A DNA stretch of 5,385 bases from Bacteroidota bacterium (GTDB taxonomy: Bacteria > Bacteroidota > Bacteroidia > Bacteroidales > JADFUO01), in the NCBI GenBank assembly GCA_030614305.1, contig JAUWKH010000133.1, positions 1-5,385 on the forward strand, in the 5' to 3' direction. The translations under genes and the position numbers were made by a program. The first letter of the stretch is position 1. Every line of letters begins with the position of its first letter. Shown here one piece after another: positions 1 through 5,229 of this stretch. The notes under the pieces were generated by a model, which was not told the DNA's origin, made no database searches, and saw only the letters and a list, made by a program, of their open reading frames with translations.

Positions 1-45
1 AAGAATATTACCATATAATGTGAGAACCAATTCGTAGAAATACAT
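1..45 (-). CDS. possible 5' end of an unidentified gene, cut by the window edge
   Basis: On the minus strand an ATG at 45-43 opens a frame that stays open for 15 codons to the window edge (MYFYELVLTLYGNIL). The preceding in-frame stop, TAG, lies at 60-58, so this is the first start in the frame. The ATG follows a run of six A's, as is common before starts in SD-poor genomes. It would be co-oriented with queD, about 120 bp downstream of it. Fifteen codons are too few to identify a family, and an open frame of this length is expected by chance in AT-rich DNA. I list it only as a candidate. Confidence 0.2.
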   Translation of the reverse strand, partial: MYFYELVLTLYGNIL

Positions 46-137
46 TTTTTTGTAGTGCTAAAAACGAATCTGAGTGCGACAGGATGCTAATGCCCAGTAT
101 GTTAGAAGTTGCAAATATCAATTTGGGTTAAGGGTTA

Positions 138-156
138 CCAACCTTTCAAGGGTTGG
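138..156 (-). terminator. stem-loop just downstream of queD, possible 3'-end or terminator structure
   Basis: CCAACC (138-143) pairs with GGTTGG (151-156). A T-G wobble and a T-A pair can be added inside, leaving a 3-nt loop. The hairpin begins about 10 nt after the queD stop codon, where a 3'-end stem-loop would sit. No U-tract follows in the queD direction (the next bases read TAACCC), so a classical intrinsic terminator is not demonstrated. It could instead protect the 3' end or be one unit of a dispersed palindromic repeat. The rest of 1-165 shows no other structure I can support. Confidence 0.35.
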
Positions 157-165
157 CAATAATCA

Positions 166-612
166 TCAATTATCCCCCGCATACCATTCGGAATAAGATG
201 TTGCTGTTTCGCTTAATTTTAAGCAATATAATTTTATTTCAGAAGGCAGTTTGGGTTTAATTATTTCTACAAAATCAATTAAAAAGTTTTCGCTGGTCGG
301 CTGATAATCCACAAGAATAAGCTTTTCAAAGGTTTTAGAAATTTTTTCAACAACATCCTCCGGCATCTTATTATTTAATACCAAAGCATGATCAAATTTT
401 TCAATAATATTTTTTTTAACAATTGCTTTTAATTCCCTGAAATCCATTACCATTCCTTGTCTTGGTGATTTTTTATCAGTTACCGGGCTGCCAATAACCG
501 TTACAAACAATTTATAAGAATGTCCGTGAATGTTTTTGCATGGCCCGTTATAACCCATCAGCGCGTGAGCCATTTCAAAGCCGAACTCTTTAGTTATTCG
601 TATTACTATCAT
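166..612 (-). CDS. queD: 6-carboxy-5,6,7,8-tetrahydropterin synthase (QueD), 6-pyruvoyl-tetrahydropterin synthase family
   Basis: This 148-residue cytoplasmic enzyme belongs to the T-fold PTPS/QueD family. QueD converts 7,8-dihydroneopterin triphosphate to 6-carboxytetrahydropterin, the first pathway-specific step toward preQ0 and queuosine in tRNA. The zinc ligands are visible as H16 (in MAHAL) and H29/H31 (in HGH). C25 in the CxxxHGH arrangement is the catalytic cysteine position that marks QueD-type proteins. D74-H75 (FDHALVLN) and E135 (SET) match the rest of the catalytic set, and PTSEN (105-109) matches the family's substrate-pocket motif. It is longer than E. coli QueD (about 121 aa), mainly through a loop at about 41-53 before the MVMDF strand. 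The ATG at 612 places the first beta strand (VIRITKEFGF) directly at the N-terminus and has no clear SD. No queC, queE or queF is visible nearby. A true 6-pyruvoyl-tetrahydropterin synthase is the alternative, less likely given the CxxxHGH motif. Confidence 0.9.
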   Translation of the reverse strand: MIVIRITKEFGFEMAHALMGYNGPCKNIHGHSYKLFVTVIGSPVTDKKSPRQGMVMDFRELKAIVKKNIIEKFDHALVLNNKMPEDVVEKISKTFEKLILVDYQPTSENFLIDFVEIIKPKLPSEIKLYCLKLSETATSYSEWYAGDN

Positions 613-649
613 TTATCAATGTTTAGTATTATTAATTCTTAACGCAACG

Positions 650-676
650 AAAGATGTGCCAAAGGCATCTCTTTGG
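650..676 (-). other. stem-loop with two competing folds in the queD leader region
   Basis: In the 176-bp gap between the MFS gene and queD, CCAAAG (659-664) pairs with CTTTGG (671-676) around a 6-nt loop. An alternative stem uses AGATG (652-656) with CATCT (666-670), and the two folds share bases, so they exclude each other. The structure lies about 40-65 nt upstream of the queD ATG, probably in its 5' leader. No U-run follows in the queD direction, and I could not match it to a preQ1 riboswitch. It may be a regulatory leader, a 3'-end element of the MFS transcript, or a dispersed palindromic repeat. The rest of 613-788 is AT-rich with nothing else supportable. Confidence 0.3.
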
Positions 677-788
677 GACAATCAAAGTTTGATGTCTGAA
701 GTTGGTTATTTATTCATTTTTAACAAAATTAATAAAATTTCTTAAACATTCCATTTCTATTAAAATTATAGAGGAACTTAATTTTAAA

Positions 789-2036
789 TTAACTTCTATT
801 TTTCCTTACAAAATACACCGGAGCAGTAATTATTAAAACAACCGACACAATAATCATGCTTGTTCCTACTCCGAATTTATCGGCAAAAAAACCTATCAGC
901 GGAGCCAGTATTGCAGCAATCAATGTCTGCACCTGCGAATTTACTGAAAAAGTTGTTGCAAAAATTTTCTTATCCAGCAAATCTCCGATATAAGAGACAC
1001 CTATAGGTTTTCTGATATTCTCAAGAACAAGTATCCCGATGAAAAAAATTATTGAAATTACACTCAGATTATAATTCAAAAATAATCCGCTGATCATTCC
1101 TGCAATGTAACCAATAATTAAAGTCAAATTCAACGGTCGGTAAATATTTTTAAATTTACCGGCAATTCTTCCCGAATATTTTGATGCAAATGAATTCAAA
1201 ATATAAATAATGAAAAAAGTTATGCCTATCACAATAGCTGTTCTTTGTTTATCATCAAGAAACAATAAAACAGGAATTGAAACAGCAAACATTTTTAAAA
1301 CCGGCTGCAAATAATCTTTTACCGCCTTATAATATCCACTGTAAAATGAATAGTTTGCAATTGCTTTTAAAACCACAATGTTCTTAAAAGAATACATCAG
1401 TTCTTTAAAAACATCTTTAAAGTTTTGTTTGATTTTTTTAGTGTTTAGTTTCTGAATATTTCCGTCTAAAACTTTTGGATAAGAAATAACATTAATTAAA
1501 TCCAGAAGGTACGGAATTATTGAAAATAGAAATATTTGTTTGTAGCTGCCTGTATAAAAAACTATTAAAGCACCAATAACAGAAGCTATTGCAGAACCTA
1601 TTTGCGACCATGACCGGGTATGTCCGTAATAATTAATTTTTTGGTCTTTCCAGCCTTTTATTGCCAGATAATCCAAAATCATTGCTTTGTGGTTTCCGCT
1701 TCTTATCCCATCGCCAAAAGCGAATAAAATCATAGCTGAAAGAAACAAAAAATAAGTCGCAGAAAAATAAAATACAATGAAAGAAAAAATGTAAAAAACA
1801 AATGCAATTATCATCATTCTTCTTCTTCCAACCGAGTCTGCAATAATTCCGGTTGGAATTTCAATGATATTAATTGTTATTTCACGAATGGCATATAAAG
1901 TTCCTATTTCAAAAAAAGATAAGCCCTTATCAAGAAAAAACAATAAAAGGAAAACCTCAAAAAATCTAAGATTCTTTAAAAAACCATACAGACAAAACCT
2001 GTAATATTGTATATCTTTTGAAAATTTGACAGACAT
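789..2036 (-). CDS. major facilitator superfamily (MFS) transporter, substrate unknown
   Basis: This 415-residue polytopic inner-membrane protein is a typical single-chain 12-helix MFS carrier by length. The loop between helices 2 and 3 carries MFS motif A, G63-x3-D67-x2-G70-R71-R72-R73, preceded by EIPTG (59-63). Helix 4 carries the D109-G-x-x-S-G segment common in drug/H+ antiporter-like MFS proteins. Hydrophobic segments lie at roughly 24-36, 42-66, 74-107 (two helices), 145-162 and 166-186. A basic central loop follows at about 187-220, then segments at about 221-260, 266-285, 303-320, 324-338, 362-385 and 390-410. The gene begins 56 bp after the tryptophanase stop on the same strand, so co-transcription is plausible. 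Export of indole or an aromatic compound, or uptake of tryptophan, is only a contextual guess; classical tryptophanase-linked permeases (TnaB) belong to a different, amino-acid permease family. The ATG at 2036 has an AAGG 8 nt upstream, one of the few SD-like sites here. Confidence 0.85.
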   Translation of the reverse strand: MSVKFSKDIQYYRFCLYGFLKNLRFFEVFLLLFFLDKGLSFFEIGTLYAIREITINIIEIPTGIIADSVGRRRMMIIAFVFYIFSFIVFYFSATYFLFLSAMILFAFGDGIRSGNHKAMILDYLAIKGWKDQKINYYGHTRSWSQIGSAIASVIGALIVFYTGSYKQIFLFSIIPYLLDLINVISYPKVLDGNIQKLNTKKIKQNFKDVFKELMYSFKNIVVLKAIANYSFYSGYYKAVKDYLQPVLKMFAVSIPVLLFLDDKQRTAIVIGITFFIIYILNSFASKYSGRIAGKFKNIYRPLNLTLIIGYIAGMISGLFLNYNLSVISIIFFIGILVLENIRKPIGVSYIGDLLDKKIFATTFSVNSQVQTLIAAILAPLIGFFADKFGVGTSMIIVSVVLIITAPVYFVRKNRS

Positions 2037-2042
2037 TGGAAT

Positions 2043-2060
2043 TACCTTTTTTCAAAGGTA
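2043..2060 (-). promoter_or_regulatory. hairpin sequestering the MFS ribosome binding site
   Basis: On the minus strand TACCTTT pairs perfectly over 7 bp with AAAGGTA, with a GAAAA loop between them. The 3' arm contains the AAGG that sits 8 nt before the MFS ATG at 2036. If this forms in the mRNA it would occlude the only SD-like sequence, giving low translation unless the stem is opened. The stem is short and A/U-rich, so its stability is modest, and SD use is weak in Bacteroidota in general. The structure is seen in the sequence; the regulatory role is inferred. Confidence 0.4.
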
Positions 2061-2063
2061 CGA

Positions 2064-2086
2064 AATAACTGTTTGCAACAGTTATT
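2064..2086 (-). terminator. 10-bp perfect stem-loop immediately after the tryptophanase stop codon
   Basis: AATAACTGTT (2064-2073) is perfectly complementary to AACAGTTATT (2077-2086), leaving a 3-nt loop. It lies 6 nt past the tnaA stop codon at 2095-2093. In the direction of transcription the 3' arm ends in TTATT and then TCG, so the U-tract is short and partly inside the stem. This fits a weak or partial terminator, or a processing/stability hairpin that separates expression of tryptophanase from the downstream transporter. On the plus strand a short T-rich tract (ATTTTGTT) follows, but no plus-strand gene ends here. Confidence 0.45.
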
Positions 2087-2092
2087 ATTTTG

Positions 2093-3469
2093 TTAAATCC
2101 TATCAAGTTCCACAGTAAAATGACGGAGGATAGGTGCTTCTTTGATAATCTTAACTCCTCTTTTAATTTTGTTTCGTCTTTCATAAACATTGGCAAGAGC
2201 AACCGCAACATGATCCATGTGATTATTGGTATATACACGTCTTGGTATAGCCATCCTCATCAGTTCCAGTTCAGGGAAACGGTTTTCCCTGGTAACAGGG
2301 TCGCGGTCTGCCATCAGGGCGCCGATTTCAACTCCTCTTACGCCTCCTTCAATATATAATTCAATTGGCAGGACCTGGGCTGGAAATTCTTCTCTTGGAA
2401 TATTCGGAAGGAATCGTAAAGCATCTACAAATATCGCATGACCACCATAAGGTAAAATTAAAGGTACTCCATAATCAGTAAGTTTTTTCCCAAGATAAGC
2501 TACCTGTTCAATCCGCGATTCAAGGTAATCAAACTCTGTTCCTTCTTTTAATCCCTGTGCAAGTGCGTTCATATCTCTCCCCGACATCCCGCCATAAGTA
2601 ACATAGCCCTCAAACAAAATATTATATACAACTGCTTTATTAAACAATTCTTCATTCCTGAACCCGATAAATCCACCCATGTTAACTATCGCATCTTTTT
2701 TACAGCTCATGGTCATTACATCAGCATAAGAAAACATTTCTTTTACAATTTCCCTGATGGTTTTATCTTCATATCCTTTTCCCCTTTTCTTGATAAAATA
2801 TGCATTTTCAGCAAAACGGGCCGAATCAAATAACACGAGTTTTCCATATTTGTCGGCAACTTCTCTTATTTCCCTTAAATTTTGCATAGAAACAGGCTGA
2901 CCACCTGAAGAATTACACGTAACAGTTACAACAATAAAAGTTATTTTTTCTGAAGGTACTTTTTTTAAAACGTCTTCTAACTTATTAATATTTATATTGC
3001 CTTTAAACGGATGATAGTTTGTTGTATCAAATGCTTCGTCAATAGTGCAATCAACAGCAGTTGCTTTTCTTAACTCAATATGACCTTTGGTTGTATCAAA
3101 ATGTGAATTCCCGGGAACAAGATCACCTTCTTTTACCAGAACAGAAAAAAGAACATTCTCGGCTGCTCTTCCCTGATGTGTCGGTAAAAAATAATCAAAT
3201 CCGCAAATTTCCTTAATTGCTTCTTTCATTTTATAATATGATGAGGCACCTGCATAACTTTCATCGCCAAGCATAATTTCCGACCATTGCTTATCACTCA
3301 TTGCACCTGTGCCTGAATCGGTCAGTAAATCAATAAAAACCTGGTCGCTTCTCAGGTTAAAAAGGTTGTACCTTGCTTCTTTTATCCATCTTTCACGCTC
3401 TTCACGTGTACTTTTTTTAATGGTTTCAACCATTTTTATTTTATATGATTCTGCATAAGGTAATTTCAT
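2093..3469 (-). CDS. tnaA: tryptophanase (L-tryptophan indole-lyase)
   Basis: This 458-residue PLP-dependent beta-eliminating lyase splits L-tryptophan into indole, pyruvate and ammonia in the cytoplasm. It aligns end to end with the tryptophanase/tyrosine phenol-lyase family (about 456-471 aa). Family landmarks include IDLLTDSGT (46-54), Y72, THQGR with R101, N185 followed by GGQPVS, D215-S-A-R218, the PLP-lysine motif K257-K258 (MSCKKDA, Schiff base on K258 by homology), YGGMSGRDM (292-300) and R405 for the substrate carboxylate. Three residues decide specificity. D125 (FDTTKGH) matches the indole-binding Asp of E. coli tryptophanase, where tyrosine phenol-lyase has Thr. I382 sits where tyrosine phenol-lyase has its phenol-binding Arg381. 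H450 (LRHFT) matches tryptophanase His463, where tyrosine phenol-lyase has Phe. The start at 3469 aligns with family N-termini and has no SD. The MFS gene follows 56 bp downstream. A candidate promoter lies about 160 bp upstream, giving a long leader. Confidence 0.95.
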   Translation of the reverse strand: MKLPYAESYKIKMVETIKKSTREERERWIKEARYNLFNLRSDQVFIDLLTDSGTGAMSDKQWSEIMLGDESYAGASSYYKMKEAIKEICGFDYFLPTHQGRAAENVLFSVLVKEGDLVPGNSHFDTTKGHIELRKATAVDCTIDEAFDTTNYHPFKGNININKLEDVLKKVPSEKITFIVVTVTCNSSGGQPVSMQNLREIREVADKYGKLVLFDSARFAENAYFIKKRGKGYEDKTIREIVKEMFSYADVMTMSCKKDAIVNMGGFIGFRNEELFNKAVVYNILFEGYVTYGGMSGRDMNALAQGLKEGTEFDYLESRIEQVAYLGKKLTDYGVPLILPYGGHAIFVDALRFLPNIPREEFPAQVLPIELYIEGGVRGVEIGALMADRDPVTRENRFPELELMRMAIPRRVYTNNHMDHVAVALANVYERRNKIKRGVKIIKEAPILRHFTVELDRI

Positions 3470-3628
3470 AATAATAGTTTTAGTTTTGTGAAACCGGAAT
3501 TTTTTTCTTGTAAATCAAAGCAAATTATTATTAGCAAAGGAAGGCATCCCTATCTTTAATATTCAGATAGTTCATTTTTCTGGTTATTTCAAAAAGATTA
3601 ATCAATTCTTTATAAATTATTTGGGGGT

Positions 3629-3662
3629 CAAATATATAAAATTTTTTTAATTTCACATCAAA
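3629..3662 (-). promoter_or_regulatory. candidate Bacteroidetes-type promoter for tnaA
   Basis: On the minus strand TATATTTG (3636-3629) matches the Bacteroidetes -7 consensus TAnnTTTG exactly, and a TTTG (3662-3659) lies 22 nt upstream as a -33 box, slightly wider than usual. Transcription would start near 3622-3624, giving a tnaA leader of about 150 nt. The leader has no TGG codon in any frame, and includes a 6-bp stem (3550-3555 with 3565-3570). Such a match can arise by chance in AT-rich DNA, but its position between divergent genes supports it. I found no equally good promoter for the plus-strand peptidase. Confidence 0.45.
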
Positions 3663-3688
3663 ATTAATTTTTTTCTAACTTCCACATT

Positions 3689-4957
3689 ATGAAATATCTA
3701 ATATTATTATTTTTAATTGTTTCTAATTTGACTGTTAATGCTCAATTTGAGAAATATTTTCATGATAATACTTTAAGAATTGATTATTATCATTCAGGCA
3801 ATAAAAAAACTGAGTTTTACACATTTAGCCAACTTCTGGAAGAACCTTACTGGGGTGGTTCAAAAGTAAATCTTGTTGATACCTTTAACTACGGTAAATA
3901 TTATTTTAAAGTTTTTGATATTAAAACCGATAGTCTGCTTTATTCAAGAGGTTATTCCACACTTTTTGGCGAATGGCAAACAACCGATGAAGCAAAAACC
4001 ACAAGTCGCAGTTTGTTAGAAACAGTTGTAATGCCTTTTCCAAAAAATGATGTAAGAATTGAATTTTACAGCAGAAATAAAAAAGGAATATTTGAAAAAA
4101 AGTTTGAATATAATGTTGATGTTAACAGTTACTTTATCAAACCTGAACGTAATCTGGAATATCCTGCTTTTGACGTTCATATATCCGGCAATCCTGCCAA
4201 AAAAGTTGATATTGTTATTTTGCCTGAAGGGTATTCTAAAAATGAATTGGGATTATTTATAAATGATTGTCAGAAATTTGCTAAACTCTTATTTTCATTT
4301 TCGCCTTATACTGAAAACAAGGATAAATTTAATATCAGGGCTGTTTTAGCAGCTTCCGAAGAATCGGGAAATGATATTCCGGGTGATAGTATCTGGAAAA
4401 AAACACTGATGAACACCGGCTTTTATACTTTTGACAGCGAGCGTTATTGCATGACCATGGATAATAAAAGTGTAAGGGACCTCGCTGCCAATGCTCCTTA
4501 TGATCAGATATATATTTTAGTGAACAACAAAAAATATGGTGGTGGTGCAATTTATAATTATTATTCAGTAAGTGTAAACAGTAATATTTTAGCTTCTAAA
4601 ATATTTGTTCATGAATTCGGACATGGTTTTGCCGGACTGGGTGACGAATATTATAATTCTCCTACTTCATATAATGATTTTTATCCTTTGGATGTTGAAC
4701 CATGGGAGCCTAATCTTACAACTCTAATTGATTTTGACAGTAAGTGGAAACATCTTCTAAAAAAGAGGACTCCAATCCCAACCCCTCCAAAGAAAAAGTA
4801 TCTTGACAAACCCGGTGTTTTTGAAGGAGGTGGCTATGTAGCTAAAGGTGTTTATCGTCCTGCTTACGATTGCCTGATGAAATCTTTTAAAGGTAATAAA
4901 TTTTGCAAAGCCTGCACAGAAGGTATCCAAAATATGATTGACTTTTATTCTAAATAG
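3689..4957 (+). CDS. secreted peptidase M64 family (IgA-peptidase-like) zinc metallopeptidase
   Basis: This 422-residue protein is predicted to be exported. Residues 1-18 form a short signal peptide (MKYLILLFLIV hydrophobic core, ending in NAQ), with signal peptidase I cleavage likely before Q19. Residues 20-155 resemble the beta-rich N-terminal domain found in Bacteroidetes M64 proteins. The peptidase domain begins near 160 with FDVHISGNPAKKVDIVILPEGY, characteristic of the family. The zinc site is H308-E309-x2-H312 followed by D319-E320 (GDEYY), the M64 signature. The C-terminal part (GGYVAKGVYRP, then C395, C406 and C409) matches the conserved family end. The name comes from the Clostridium ramosum IgA protease, but most Bacteroidetes members have no known substrate, so IgA cleavage should not be assumed. 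There is no type IX sorting domain or lipobox, so a periplasmic or released protein is likely. It diverges from tnaA across 219 bp, and the ATG has no SD. Confidence 0.9.
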   Translation: MKYLILLFLIVSNLTVNAQFEKYFHDNTLRIDYYHSGNKKTEFYTFSQLLEEPYWGGSKVNLVDTFNYGKYYFKVFDIKTDSLLYSRGYSTLFGEWQTTDEAKTTSRSLLETVVMPFPKNDVRIEFYSRNKKGIFEKKFEYNVDVNSYFIKPERNLEYPAFDVHISGNPAKKVDIVILPEGYSKNELGLFINDCQKFAKLLFSFSPYTENKDKFNIRAVLAASEESGNDIPGDSIWKKTLMNTGFYTFDSERYCMTMDNKSVRDLAANAPYDQIYILVNNKKYGGGAIYNYYSVSVNSNILASKIFVHEFGHGFAGLGDEYYNSPTSYNDFYPLDVEPWEPNLTTLIDFDSKWKHLLKKRTPIPTPPKKKYLDKPGVFEGGGYVAKGVYRPAYDCLMKSFKGNKFCKACTEGIQNMIDFYSK

Positions 4958-4967
4958 TGTCGGTTTA

Positions 4968-4998
4968 TAAAGTCCGATAATTTAAACAAATATTAAAA
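4968..4998. repeat. left copy of imperfect 31-bp direct repeat
   Basis: This starts TAAAGTCC and ends AAATATTAAAA, and matches 5199-5229 at 28 of 31 positions without gaps. It lies 10 bp after the peptidase stop codon. A looser similarity extends leftward to the stop codon itself (TAGTGTC here, TAGTCTG in the right copy). Together the two copies bracket the inverted-repeat element at 5011-5152. A TCGG/CCGA pairing at 4960-4977 overlaps this copy, but it is too short and lacks a T-run, so I do not call it a terminator. Confidence 0.75.
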
Positions 4999-5010
4999 AT
5001 CACAAATGAC

Positions 5011-5152
5011 AAGCACCAAAATACAAATAAATCTCAATGTTCAAAAATTCAATGTTTTAAACTATTTCGGTCATCTATACGGATAAATTTTGAAATTTGA
5101 AATTTGGAAATTTGGAAATTATTTGAAATTTGTTATTTGTTATTTGGTGCTT
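5011..5152. repeat. imperfect inverted-repeat element with AAGCACCAAA / TTTGGTGCTT ends (MITE- or REP-like)
   Basis: AAGCACCAAA (5011-5020) is the exact reverse complement of TTTGGTGCTT (5143-5152). After two mismatches the pairing resumes, with ACAAATAA (5023-5030) against TTATTTGT (5133-5140): 18 of 20 terminal bases are complementary. Further inside the arms remain loosely complementary, CAAAAATTC-like on the left and GAAATTTG-like on the right. There is no transposase or convincing coding sequence within its 142 bp. The left arm also has an 8-bp direct repeat, TCAATGTT, at 5034-5041 and 5049-5056. It resembles non-autonomous, AT-rich palindromic intergenic repeats. Whether it is dispersed in this genome cannot be seen from one copy. 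Confidence 0.65.
5091..5146. repeat. short tandem run of 7-10 bp T/A-rich units
   Basis: The right arm of the inverted-repeat element contains a degenerate run: TGAAATT twice, TGGAAATT twice, an ATTTGAAATT variant, then TGTTATT twice. The unit length drifts between 7 and 10 bp, suggesting growth by slippage within the arm. The left arm lacks an equally regular run, so the two arms have diverged unequally. Confidence 0.7.
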
Positions 5153-5198
5153 TATTTCAAAATTTGTTTGACTTTATAGATACTATTTAGTCTGTCTG

Positions 5199-5229
5199 TA
5201 AAGTCCTAAAATTTAAATAAATATTAAAA
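5199..5229. repeat. right copy of imperfect 31-bp direct repeat, abutting the comB start
   Basis: This is identical to 4968-4998 at 28 of 31 positions; differences are at the bases after TAAAGTCC and a single C/T change before AAATATTAAAA. Its last base is the A of the comB start codon, so this copy forms the immediate upstream leader of that gene. A duplication carrying the original comB leader, or an insertion accompanied by a duplication, would explain the arrangement. Confidence 0.75.

Noticed and set aside
724..731. TAATTTTG on the minus strand as a -7 box for queD
   Set aside because: It matches TAnnTTTG, but no TTTG lies at the expected upstream distance, and this 8-mer is frequent in such AT-rich DNA.
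613..788. preQ1 riboswitch upstream of queD
   Set aside because: I looked for the compact preQ1-I hairpin with an A-rich pseudoknot tail ahead of the ATG and did not find it; the stem-loop present has neither feature.
1966..2238. 90-codon open frame on the minus strand across the tnaA-MFS junction
   Set aside because: It overlaps the ends of two strongly supported genes in another frame, has no recognisable motif, and is explained as a shadow of their coding sequence.
2090..2441. Two plus-strand open frames (89 and 71 codons) antisense to tnaA
   Set aside because: They lie entirely within the conserved tryptophanase C-terminal coding region and show no family features or promoter.
3531..3575. 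14-codon frame upstream of tnaA as a TnaC-type leader peptide
   Set aside because: It has no tryptophan or proline codon and does not resemble TnaC, so it is kept only as an observation about the leader.
4059..4550. Open frames of 67 codons (+) and 71 codons (-) inside the M64 peptidase gene
   Set aside because: They are out of frame or antisense to a well-conserved gene and have no independent support.
4960..4977. TCGG/CCGA pairing after the peptidase as a terminator
   Set aside because: The stem has only 4 bp with a 10-nt loop and no T-run after it, and it overlaps the direct repeat.
5006..5086. 26-codon open frame (MTSTKIQINL...) within the inverted-repeat element
   Set aside because: It is made largely of the repeat arm and internal direct repeats, has no ribosome binding site, and low-complexity AT-rich repeats readily give such frames.
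5091..5146. CRISPR-like array
   Set aside because: The units are 7-10 bp with no spacers between them; this is a low-complexity tandem run.
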